NCBI GenBank assembly: GCA_964036045.1
Contig: OZ038381.1
Coordinates: 147,817,596-147,881,595, forward strand
Direction of reading: 5' to 3'
DNA: 64,000 bases
Source of the DNA: Eutreptiella sp. 'Long Island Sound 2002'
Taxonomy: Eukaryota > Euglenozoa > Euglenophyceae > Eutreptiales > Eutreptiaceae
Positions 54,463 through 64,000 of this stretch are shown piece after piece; the first letter of the stretch is position 1, and each line of letters opens with the position of its first letter. Below the pieces are notes generated by a model. The model saw nothing but the letters and a program-made list of their open reading frames with translations. It was not told the DNA's origin and ran no database searches. The translations under genes were made by a program, and so were the position numbers.

Positions 54463-56215
54463 AGAAACGCCGAAACGCTTTTGACGCGCTCCCGTGGGGG
54501 GGCCTGGCCACGGGACGCTGCGGCGGACACGCACAAGCAAGCAGGCAGGCAAAGCACTGCGCTCACAGGGGCATCCTCATGCTCATGTCATGTGACAAAG
54601 CGTTTCAGGATCCTTGCCACTCTGAATCAAGGGAACAAAAGTATGTACAGCAACACATCAGGATATGTACACATGGGGCTGAGACTGCACTGAGGTAAGG
54701 GCATCACAGGACAATAGACACTTAGTCCCAACCTATATCCCCATCCCAGGTCTGACCCTCCCAGTGGCTGGCAGGGGCGGGGGCTCAAACACAACCCATG
54801 CCCTGCTCAGTCCGGACCCTGAAATCCTGCCGATGGGGGAGGGTGTCCTGCCCAGCCACAGGCGAGTTCCTGGGAACCAAGCAGCCCCAAAGCCAACCCA
54901 CAGTAGCTCCCCATGCTCCCCCAATGGCAGGTCCCAACCCCCCTCTGAGCCAGAGATGGGGCCCCTCCATTATCCCCTAGGAGTTGGTAGCTGAAAATGG
55001 GCTGTTTCAGCCCAAACTGATATTAGCTCGAAAAACTCGGAACTTGACCCCTCTTCTGGACCAGCCAGAGGTGGGGACGAGGCAACTGACCCCATACCCT
55101 TCAAGTACGAACTCTCTGGAGACCTCACCCAACCTGACTCCCTCTGAGTCTCCGGCATCAGGGCGCCACGGCTTCGCCATGTGGGGTCATGACGCCAAAG
55201 TCATCAGAACTGCAGTCAATCTGACGGGTGGCTCGCTGAGCCAGGGCAAGGCCAATTGCTCACAGGATAGGAGGCAGGACCTCCGACCTTCATCTAAGTG
55301 CACAACCTTGAATTGGGTCCGTGCTCATCACGGGCAAATAGATATGGGGCCGCAAATTGACCACACGGGGGGGTGAAATTGGGGTCCCAAAAGGGGGTCA
55401 TTTTGGTTACCCAAAGTGAGCCAAAATTGAAGGTATCCCCAATGTTATATCTCCACGCTGGCTTGGTGATCAGACCCGCCGTTCCACATGCGATCCACCA
55501 GGAGTCCAAAGAAGAGTCGCATAACTTTGGCTCACACAGATCTCCATGCCAGCCGGCGTGGTGACAGTCCAAACTGGGTCCACAACTGCCAAAATGGCAA
55601 AATTGGCCGTCTAGGGCGACCGTCCAGGGTAGGAAACCTTGGCGATCTTGTCGCGCCAAGCCTTGATTCACGATCCTTTATATCTGCTTTGGTCCCATGC
55701 CTTGGGATTCGGCTTGCTGTCACACTGGCTGCTGACTGTTCACCGAGGGGATGACCACACGGACGGGGCAGAAAGCAGCATGCGGTGCAAAGGGGGGGAT
55801 CATGGAATGCACCAAAAGTTAGATAACTCCCGATGGGCCTGAGGAGCAAACACCGAACTCAATGGTGTGCAACCCTTGGTGATATGCTACAATAAATGCA
55901 CTTTGTTCCTGGCTAGGTCCCCTGCCCCATGAAGATATGGCAGTTCCAATATGGCATACAATGGCAAAAACAGCGAAATTTGGCCAAAATGGCCCGCACT
56001 CGTGATTACATATCTCCATGGCCGCGGCGAGGATCCATCCAACCAAAGATGCTATGGATGCATGGGACTTAGATCCCAATATATGCCACTTGCCAACCCT
56101 CATAGTTGCCTTTAGCTCTTTTCCCTCTTGGAGGGAAAGGGACACACAAATGGGGCAGAATGGCAACATACCCCATATTTGGTGACTCACAACTCTCCCT
56201 TCAAGAGGAGAGGCC
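52741..56215. repeat. Large imperfect palindrome of LTR sequence
   Basis: The arms are 52741-54462 and 54494-56215, each about 1,722 bp, separated by a ~31-bp spacer. The left arm is the end of the element 2 3' LTR. The right arm is the reverse complement of the same LTR portion. The arms differ at many scattered positions, and the right arm resembles the 5' LTR at some of them, so this is not an exact sequencing fold-back. Confidence 0.85.
54463..56215 (-). repeat. Inverted, truncated LTR copy of element 2 family
   Basis: Read on the minus strand it is LTR sequence from an internal point (equivalent to 52741) to the LTR 3' end (GCGTTTCG at about 54471). The LTR 5' part is missing beyond 56215, where unrelated sequence starts (AAGAAAAGTTTATAGTG). 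Confidence 0.8.
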
Positions 56216-58869
56216 AAGAAAAGTTTATAGTGATTTCAACACTGTGTTTGTGCCTCTCCTGCTGCTTGCTGCTGGTGTAGGGGTTCCTGCTGCCTGTTTT
56301 TGAAGATGAAAAGCTTTTGTTTGCTGAAATACGATCAATCCAGGATAGCCCAAGCCAGAGATATGCAAGTAGAAGAGAAACAGGATCAAAGCATGAAGGG
56401 CTGCAGTGTAAACAGTGAAAGATGGCAGGATATTCACAGTAACTGCAACTCAGGTCAAATCGGATTGCATATTCACAAAGATGGCTGAAATGTTTTGGAA
56501 AAGAGTTGGAAAACTGCCCCATGGTCACTCTATCTCCATAGTGCCATCTCAGGAGATGTGCACTCTTTGTTTTGGGTCCCATATGTGTTGAGGTGGCAGG
56601 GCATGTGGCGATGAGGTCACTGCCATGTCACATGGGATCTTCCTATTTAGCTAGGCTGACCGGGAATCGAACCCAGGACTTCTCAAAAAGAGGTGCCCAG
56701 CCCCCTAGGGTGCATACCACTAGGACAGCTAAGATCTCATGAGAAAACATAGATAATTTTATACTCTCTGCCCTGGATATGTCAGTTCTCAGTCGACTCA
56801 GGAAAAGATGATTTGCCTCACATTGATAGGGGATTAAGGGGTCCACTCCATATCCTGATTGGGTGTTTGGTTCCATGGGTCAAAATGTGTTATCACCACT
56901 TTTGATGGGGCCAAAACTAAGATACAAATGCCTGGATGCTCAGTGCATCTCTAATACAACTAGAGTATGCCTCAAAGCATTGGAAAAGTGCTTTTTCTTA
57001 CTCCCCTCTTGTGCTGTGGTGGCCACCACTGTCGCATTTTCAGGAAAAAGGGATTTTTTCTTGGCCTTTCCTTGGTTTCCACATCTACTTTAAAATACCT
57101 ATAGTTTCCCTCACACAGAAAAATGGACGCTCTCCATGGCTGGCGTCTTTTTGCTGCTTTGTTCGTGACATTTCCTACAGAAAGCTCAGCGCTCATGGCG
57201 CTGCCAGGGTTCCTGTGGCTTGGCTGGGTTAGTTTGGGAGCATGCCATAAACATGTGCATGTGCATCCCTCCCTCCAAGAAGCAGCGCGACATAAACCCA
57301 ACGCAAGACACAATATACACACTCGCATGGGTTCTCGTAAACCTGCTGGCGACCTGTGACCTGTCATAGGGCGAAGGGAGCCGTTGAAAAAGTTCAATTG
57401 CCCCTTGGTGGGGTCTTGGGTTCTGCTCAGTCTCCTAGCTGCTGCTTTTCGGCCCAAACAGGGTCTACTCAGCGACGCTTTCGCGAGGATATCTGCAGAG
57501 GCAAGAATGGGAGAATTATGGACGAATCCACGCAAACGCGAAGCGACAACACCTAAATCTGTCAAATGACGGCCTAGAATTTTTCTAAGACAACACGCCT
57601 GAGCAGAATCCAATTGTGCATCAGAAGCACATTTTTATACAAATTATAGTCATCTCTAGATTTTTTGAATCAAGAAATTCCTACGCATAAAAAGGCGGCG
57701 CGCAGGAGCGGCTCCTAGCGAAGCGCCGGAAAATGCAGAAACAATGGAATTATACACGTATGTCTCACGTAGACTGGAAAATGATGAGACACACATTAAT
57801 AAATAAACATACAGATTCCACCCAAACTGACAGTAAGAGTCAAAATTCAACAATTCGAAATCAACGAAAAGATTTCAATGAATCAGGTATAAACTACAGG
57901 TGTGCTCGTCTCGTATGCAGCATGCACATTGCTCGTCTCGTGTCTCCGTGAACGACTCTTGTAGCTGCGCTAACAAACGATAGAGGGCTAGATTAGAAAG
58001 ATTGCAGATGATTAGAGGTGAGATTAGGGGAAAAACAGATGGCCTTCGGCCAGGGAGTGGTTGTCACGGGGGGCTACCGGTCCTGCCCTGCAGTGCAATG
58101 CGGGGCAACTGTGACAACTGCTCTTACAGCACCAACCTCCCTTTTTGTTGCACTGATTAGAACATACACACCGATGCTTAGGGACGATTTTGCTTGCGCT
58201 TCGTTTTCCGCCTCACCTTGCTTCACTGTCCAGCGGTAGGTAAGGAGAGTAAGCGCAGGAGGGGCCACCCCCTGGTGGAGTTCGTGATCGTGAGGTAAGA
58301 TTGTCAGGTTTGCCAAAAAAAGATTACCCGCTCGTGCATGCTCGTGCATTCACACACGCATGAAAGGGTAGGCCACGCGAAATGCGCACGGTAAACCTTG
58401 TTTAGGTTACCCAGGGGCTCCTCGGTACGTTCCTTAAGAGAACCTGAGGAGTCTCTTAACGCTTGCTTGCTTGACAGGGCGTGTTTGCAGACAGTGTATT
58501 ATAGGTCACACTGAGAAGCCTATAATACGTCGATTGTGGCTTGGTTCCTCCGCCGCAAACACCCCTTCATTGGCCTCTCTTTACAGGTGGGCAGGTATGG
58601 TGATTGGTGCAGCAGCATACCATCATTTTCCAGCCCTGCTAAATAGGGGCGCTGATCACACAAACAATTGACTGCACCTCCGCCAGGAGTGGCGAGGGCA
58701 GTTCGACTCCACCAACATCCACGCTGTGCACGCAACAAGAGCACCTCTTCCCTCCAAGCCCTAGCAGGGGAAACGCGTTGTGGCGTCCCCTGTTAGGCCA
58801 CAGTTGCTTAGCAGCGCTGTGTTCTCTTGTCTTCTTCACAGGAGGGTCATTAGGACCCACGACGTGTTC
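56216..58869. other. Unassigned sequence, no recognisable gene
   Basis: It has moderate GC and lies between the inverted LTR and the element 3 LTR. The longest ORF is on the minus strand (56972-57613, about 213 codons), with no recognisable motif and overlapping ORFs on the plus strand. A tRNA-like sequence lies at 56652-56731. The right part (58320-58869) may still belong to the element 3 LTR, whose far end I cannot place. This could be host sequence or older repeat debris. Confidence 0.4.
56652..56731 (-). tRNA. tRNA-like sequence or tRNA-derived SINE head (degenerate)
   Basis: The minus strand contains GGTTCGATTCC, a perfect RNA polymerase III B box, within a CTGGG-loop-CCCGG T arm, and TGTCCTAGTGG, close to the A box. 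A CCTAG/CTAGG arm encloses a TGGTA loop. The ends pair only with a bulge (TAGCTG with CAGCCTA), and the anticodon arm pairs poorly. A standard cloverleaf does not form cleanly, so a pseudogene or SINE head is more likely than a working tRNA. Confidence 0.4.
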
Positions 58870-59279
58870 TTCAACCACACCCAGTAGAGTGTGCGTGTAG
58901 GAGTGGTAGTCCTGAGTGAGGGCTTGAGCCAGTTGCAGAGCTGCTCGCCCACCAGGATGGTGCCACTGTAGGTAGGCCGTGTAGTGTAGTGGTGTTGCCT
59001 GTCTTGCGTGCTTTTCCTCGTGGGCAGGGGAGTGCGTTAGCTTTTGGCCTTTAGCAAAAATGGGCGTTTTGTATGCCCTTAGCACACTTGGCAACCCCTC
59101 CCCTGTATTAGGTAGGGCTTTTGCCGTCTTCCCCAAGGATAGGCGCCAGCACAAAAATTGGGCGCCATAGGAGTGATAACAGTACCTGACTAGGTCCTTC
59201 GGTCCGACATCAGCGAAACCCGGTCTCCGGGAGCCACGCCCGGGAGAATAGTGAGACACACACAGACATACGTAGCACA
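58870..59279 (-). repeat. 3' LTR (partial) of element 3
   Basis: On the minus strand it begins TGTGCTACGTATGTCTG about 20 bp after the pol stop codon and is homologous to 36673-37107 of element 4. It probably extends left past 58870, but the comparison copy is cut there. No polypurine tract is evident between the stop codon and this block. Confidence 0.7.
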
Positions 59280-59298
59280 CTTAGGGGTAAGGTAAGGT

Positions 59299-62200
59299 TC
59301 AGTCCCTAGCTTTAGTCTTGGAGGCAAGCGTCTCAGCGAGCCTCAGCAACTCACCAAGGTTGTTCTGGGACAAGTAGTCAACCAGAACTGAATTTAGGCG
59401 TCCCTCAGGTAGAACAAACGCAGAGGAGGGCTCCCAGGTGGCCTCTTCGACACCAAACCCTTCCCAGAGGGTGAGGAAGCGCCAACCCTGGCGATAGCGG
59501 TGGCGTAGGACAGACCTCACCAGCTAGAAGCCCTCCTTAGCCATCTCCTCGGCATTCATGTCGGGGAGTTCACCTTTAACTTCCATAGGGCTGGCAGCCC
59601 CTTGTAGGTCCAGAGCGGCGATTTTCTCGTCGTTCAGCTCCCACTCCTCCCCACAGAGGTCTTCAGGATCATAGTAGCGCTTCAGGTGTTGAGCAGCGCA
59701 CACCAGGGTCCCCCTTAGACGGAGAGAACACGGCACGGTGATACGGTGTCCATCCACTAATAGAATCTTGTACGGCCCGAAGTATGGGTCATCGCTGGTA
59801 GAGCGTGGCCAGGCGGGTAGTCAACTGTGGTGCACCAGCACCCAGTCCCCCTCTTGGTAGGTGGCCGATACTCGGTGCTTATTCTTCTTGTTCCACTGAC
59901 GCTCCCTCACTCTCTGGAGCATAGCCTTGGCCTTGTCCAGCTTCGCTTGTTGCTCTTGGACCCATTCACCCACAGAAGAATGGGTGTCCTCTGGATGGGG
60001 GGCATGTAGGAACCATGCCGGGCGCCCTAGGAATGGCTCATGGGGCGAGTAGCCAGTAGCTGAACTCTCTTGGGAGTTCATCATCAAAGATATGACGGGG
60101 AGTAGTCTCACCCAGTCTCTGGTGCGTTCAGTTTTGCACCATATCCTTACATTCTCCTTGAAGACACGGATCTGTCGCTCACATAGGGGGTTGCTCGTGT
60201 GAGAGTAGGGAATCCCCGTAGACACCTGGACATTGAGGGATCTCAGGACTCTCTTGTACCAGCCAGTATCTGAGCGTACTCGTACGTCCTCATCGGAGCT
60301 GATCTCTTTGGGCGCCCCATAGACACAAAACCACTCCTCAAGGAGTATCTTGATAGTCTCCTCTCCGGTAATGTGCTTGGTACATGGGAACACCCTGGTA
60401 AACCTGGTCAACCCACAGGTTACCACGAGGGCGAAGTCATAGCCCCCGAACTTCGGCATCTCTGTGTAGTCCACATATAGAACACTGTTAGCACAGTGAG
60501 GGATGGGCAGGGTCGATTAGAGACCTCTGTCCCTGATATCCCCTGGTTTGCAGGACCTGCACGGGCACTTGTCCACGATAGGCTGGAGGCTTTTCCGCAG
60601 TTGGTCGTCAGTCCACGTAGTGTGGAACCACTGCTTGAACAGCCTCAGGGTACGGTCAGCACCCACATGACCGCTGGACTCATGGGTCCACTTCAGCAGC
60701 GCTGGGACTCTGTCACTAGGCACCACGATGCGGTCCCCGTGCCAGAGGTAGCTCTCGTCCCTCTTCCACTGATCTTGGTTGACCAGGAGGGGTTCAAGGC
60801 GTTTCTCCAGGCGCTTGTCGATATCCCCAAACTCCTTCAGGTACTCCGATTGTTGGAGTCCATCCAGGGGGCGTATCATCGTCATGTTGAGGTCCAAGTG
60901 GACGTCCATACGGCTGAACGCCTCCTTAGCCAGCGCTTCAGACCGGGCACCAATCAGGGCGTCGAAGTTGTTGCGGCTGATGTAGTCTGCACACTCGTTC
61001 TTCACTCCCTGGATATGGTGTACCGTCAGCCGTAGTTGACTGAGGTAGGTCCACCAGCGCCGTAGCTTGGGCTTCTCAGGCAGGGGGCCCTTCTGCAAAC
61101 TGTGGACCGGTTCTTGGTCGCACAGCCAGACCACAGGGTTACTCCCCAACAGTCGTGCTTGTGAGGATAGCACCAGCATACCCGCGAGCAATTCCTCCTC
61201 ATAGGTGGAGTAGTTCCCCCTGGCCTGGTTCCACTTCCAGTTCCAGTGGCCAAGAGGTACTAGGACCCACTTGTCGTCAGGGTAGCTGTGTTTGAGGGTT
61301 CCATCTCGGTTGAGACCTTCCGTCCCCCATTTAGAAATGGCCGAGTAGAACTCCTCCTTCTCTAGTGCTTGCCATTGGAACAACGTTCCACCACCGCCCA
61401 CATTGCTGGCGTCGGTCACCAGGATAATCTCCCCCTGTGCCTTAGGCACGCCCAAGCACTTAGCGTTGGCCACCTTGTCTTTGAGTTCGTCAAACGCTTG
61501 TTGCCCTTGTGGGCCCCAGCGCCAAGTAGTACTCTTCTTGATCAAGTCAGTCAGAATGGCGCTGGTGTAGGTGAAGCTTTTCATATGGCGGCGATAGAAG
61601 TTGCACGCCCCAATGAAACTGCGTACATCATGAAGTCCTTTCTTGGGGTCTGCGTGTCGTACCTTAGCATCGGTCAGGGGTTTGGCCTTAGAGGCCGCTG
61701 GGGTCCACAGCCCATAGCCAACGTCAAACCCCAGGTACTGCATGGTCACCTGCATGAACTCACACTTCTCCAGCTTGAGTCGTGTGTGGTTCTCCTGGCA
61801 GACCGCAAAGAACTCACCCAAGAGGATTAGCTGATCCTCCTGTGTATTGGTCCCGAGGCATACATCGTCGATGTGAGCCTCCATCTGGGCCCCACGGGAT
61901 ATAAGCTCCTGCACCTTAGGTCTCCTTCGTAGGATGGACAAGATCTTGCTCATCAGCTCTTGGAATAGAGCGGGTGCGTTGGCCACACCAAACGGCATGA
62001 CCTTCCACTTGAACACCCTCCCCTGAGGGGTGATGAAGGCCAGTAGTTCCTGTGCGTTGGGCGTCAGGTCCACTTGCCAGAATCCGCTCCTCTTGTCCAT
62101 CTTGGTCTTGTAGCGGCAGGAGGCTATCTTCTCCAGGGTAGACTCCATATTGGGAATGGACTTTGAGTGGTTCAACGTCTTCTTGTTCAGCTCTTCGTAG

Positions 62201-62395
62201 TCCACTACGAGCCGTTTGGCTGTAGACCCAGGGTTAGCCACCAGGAAACAGGGGCTGCAGTGTAGGGGGTAGTCCCCGTCCTTGTACTCGAGGACTAGGC
62301 CAGCGTCGATACATTCTTGTATCTGTCGCTCGATCTCGTCGGCCTGCTCTTTACAAGCTGGAAAGGGTCTCCTCCGGATCTTGTGACCCACGAAC
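59299..62395 (-). pseudogene. pol: Element 3: Ty3/Gypsy pol with chromodomain, three nonsense codons
   Basis: A single reading frame runs from about 62395 to a TGA at 59299. It starts at the beginning of RT, so Gag and protease are lost. RT has RLVVDYEELNKKTLNHSKSI, MDKRSGFWQVDL, WKVMPFGVANAPALFQELM and the catalytic HIDD (about 61862-61876). RNase H has VTDASNVGGGGTLFQW and EEELLAGM. The integrase has an HESSGH...CPCRSC zinc domain, then YVDYTEMPKFGGYD, SSDEDVRVRSD and CERQI, with 37 residues between the first Asp of SSDEDV and the Glu. A chromodomain follows (RQGWRFLTLWEGFGVEEATW). Stops interrupt it at 60517-60519 (TAA), 59821-59823 (TGA) and 59524-59526 (TAG), with no frameshift. Confidence 0.88.
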
Positions 62396-62632
62396 GAGGC
62401 GCGAGCACACGAAGAGCCAGGCAGCGGGAGGCCGAGAAAAACAACCAAAGCACAGCGCCAAGGCAACGAGGAACGGCAAGGGCAGCGAGAGAGGGGGGGG
62501 CAACCCCAGCCCGGAGGGGGCCAAGCAAAGCAGAAAGACAAAGCGGCCAAAGGAAAAGGTGAGGCGCACCACAACGCGCCCGAGAGGCCCGCCCGCCCGA
62601 CCCGGCCACAAAGAGCAAGCACACGCACGCCA
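62396..62632. other. GC-rich junction sequence upstream of truncated element 3
   Basis: Element 3 homology stops at about 62395. The next ~240 bp is purine-rich on the plus strand, with no similarity I can see to the element. An open minus-strand frame runs through it by chance and would add about 78 unrelated residues to the element 3 pol ORF. Confidence 0.5.
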
Positions 62633-62856
62633 GCCGCCGTCCGGATGGACGAGTGCGCGCCCAGAGGGTACCCAGCCCCTGCCGGCTACGAACAGCCGCC
62701 GTCCGGATGGACGAGTGCGCGCCCGGAGGGTACCCGGCCCCTGCCGGCTACGAACAGCCGCCGTCCGGATGGACGTGTGTGCGCCCTGAGGGTACCCAGC
62801 CCCTGCCGGCTACGATAGCCGCCGTCCGGATGGACGAGTGAGCGCCCCGCAGCGAC
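62633..62856. repeat. 62-bp tandem repeat, about 3.5 copies
   Basis: The unit starts GCCGCCGTCCGGATGGACG, at 62633, 62695, 62757 and 62818. Each full copy contains GAGGGTACCC and CCCCTGCCGGCTACGA. The last copy is partial and leads into the 65-bp array. Confidence 0.92.
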
Positions 62857-62865
62857 GCCCCGCAC

Positions 62866-64000
62866 AGCAACACAACACACTGAGCGGGCACACAGGTGAA
62901 CAGGAGCCGGGAGGCCCAGGACACAGCACACCCAACACAACACGCCGAGCGGGCGCACCGGTGAACAGGAGCAGGGAGGCCCAGGACACCGCACACGCAA
63001 CACAACACACGGAGCAGGCACACCGGTGAACAGGAGCCGGGAGGCCCAGGACACCGCACACGCAACACAACACACCGAGCGGGCACACCGGTGAACAGGA
63101 GCCGGGAGGCCCAGGACACCGCACACGCAACACAACACACCGAGCAGGCACACCGGTGAACAGGAGCTGGGAGGCCCAGGACACCGCACACGCAACACAA
63201 CACACCGAGCGGGCACACTGGTGAACAGGAGCCGGGAGGCCCAGGACACCGCACACGCAACACAACACACGGAGCGGGCACACCGGTGAACAGGAGCCGG
63301 GAGGCCGAGGGCACCGCACACGCAACACAACACACCGAGCAGGCACACCGGTGAACAGGAGCCGGGAGGCCCAGGACACCGCACACGCAACACAACACAC
63401 CGGGCGGGCACAGCGGTGAACAGGAGCCGGCAGGCCCAGGACAGCGCACACGCAACACAACACACCGAGCAGGCACACCGGTGAACAGGAGCCGGGAGGC
63501 CCAGGACACCGCACACGCAACACAACACACCGAGCAGGCACACCGGTGAACAGGAGTAGGGAGGCCCAGGACACCGCACACGCAACACAACACACCGAGC
63601 GGGCACACCGGTGAACAGGAGCCGGGAGGCCCAGGACACCGCACACGCAATACAACACACCGAGCGGGCACACCGGTGAACAGGAGCCGGGAGGCCCAGG
63701 ACACCGCACACGCAAAACAACACACCGAGCGGGCACACCGGAGAACAGGAGCCAGGAGGCCCAGGACACCGCACACGCAACACAACCACCGAGCGAGCAC
63801 ACCGGTGAACAGGAGCGGGGAGGCCCAGGACACCGCACACAGAACACAACACACCGAGCGGGCACACCGGTGAACAGGAGCCGGGAGGCCCAGGACACCG
63901 CACACGCAACACAACACACCGAGCAGGCACACCGGTGAACAGGAGCCGGGAGGCCCAGGACACCGCACACGCAACACAACACACCGAGCGGGCACACCGG
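62866..64000. repeat. 65-bp tandem repeat, at least 17 copies, runs off the window
   Basis: The landmark GTGAACAGGAG recurs at 62896, 62961, 63026 and onward every 65 bp with few exceptions. The unit includes GGAGGCCCAGGACACCGC and CACACGCAACACAACACA. Because 65 is not a multiple of 3 and the unit has no minus-strand stop in any phase, all three minus-strand frames stay open for about 400 codons. These are repeat artefacts, not genes. Confidence 0.95.

Larger units (their letters stand above)
37108..54470 (+). mobile_element. Element 2: large degenerate chromovirus with ~3.2-kb LTRs
   Basis: Long direct repeats at 37108-40326 and 51283-54462 flank an 11-kb internal region encoding Gag and Pol related to element 1. 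Many frameshifts, an in-frame TGA and the FVDN change in RT show it is dead. It was inserted into the LTR of element 4. Its right edge does not return to element 4 sequence but runs into an inverted partial copy of its own LTR, so the locus was rearranged after or during insertion. At about 17 kb it is long for a Ty3 element, mostly through its LTRs. Confidence 0.85.

Noticed and set aside
52741-56215. Palindrome as a sequencing fold-back artefact.
   Set aside because: The arms differ at many scattered positions, and the right arm matches the 5' LTR at some of them, which an artefactual copy of the left arm would not do.
7311-59526. Possible reassignment of UAG to an amino acid, since in-frame TAG interrupts the LINE (15438, 7311), element 1 (27406), element 4 (35771) and element 3 (59524), while final stops are TAA or TGA.
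   Set aside because: In-frame TAA (60517) and TGA (59821, 42465, 15228) occur in the same elements, and some of the affected codons are explained by single substitutions in dead copies. The numbers are too small.
62686-63997. Three ORFs of about 395-432 codons on the minus strand encoding Cys/Val/Pro repeats.
   Set aside because: They are the same repeat peptide read in three phases of a 65-bp unit, overlapping each other completely.

Overview
The window is eukaryotic nuclear DNA made almost entirely of transposable elements and tandem repeats. I found no complete host gene, rRNA gene, CRISPR array or bacterial-type operon. The host cannot be named with confidence. The Ty3/Gypsy pol at 59.3-62.4 kb, with an HIDD reverse transcriptase and a C-terminal chromodomain, recalls elements I know as abundant in dinoflagellates and related algae, so a repeat-rich alga, possibly alveolate, is a low-confidence guess.

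Layout. (1) 1-5724: very GC-rich, minus-strand coding-like segment with several broken reading frames, unrecognised. (2) 5725-6960: AT-richer island with a weak C1q-like ORF. (3) 6960-15905: GC-rich LINE on the minus strand, with a C2H2 finger, APE-type endonuclease, reverse transcriptase (AYIDD), RNase H-like domain and C-terminal CCHC knuckle, broken by indels and stops. (4) 15905-22010: about 14.5 copies of a ~419-bp unit made of two diverged ~210-bp halves, directly upstream of the LINE 5' end. (5) 22011-34570: nearly intact chromovirus (element 1) with two ~1.7-kb LTRs, inserted into that array, which resumes at 34571-35215. (6) 35216-37107: 3' fragment of another Ty3/Gypsy element (element 4: integrase tail, chromodomain, part of an LTR). 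(7) 37108-54470: a 17-kb degenerate chromovirus (element 2) with ~3.2-kb LTRs, inserted into the element 4 LTR. (8) 54463-56215: an inverted truncated copy of the element 2 LTR, making a ~3.5-kb imperfect palindrome. (9) 56216-58869: no recognisable gene, one tRNA-like sequence. (10) 58870-62395, minus strand: 5'-truncated relative of element 4 (element 3) whose pol stays in one frame but has three nonsense codons. (11) 62396-64000: GC-rich sequence, then 62-bp and 65-bp tandem arrays, the last running off the window.

The genes act within their own elements. Elements 1 and 2 encode Gag with an expanded CCHC knuckle, then protease, an unusually long conserved spacer, RT, RNase H, a D-35-E integrase and a chromodomain. 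In element 1 a single in-frame UAG separates Gag from Pol, and the only other coding defect I saw is a one-base loss near 30,075. Element 2 has many frameshifts and a lost catalytic Asp (FVDN). The points most worth following up are the extra protease-RT module, the dimeric array upstream of the LINE, the collagen-like segment in the element 2 Gag region, and the LTR palindrome.
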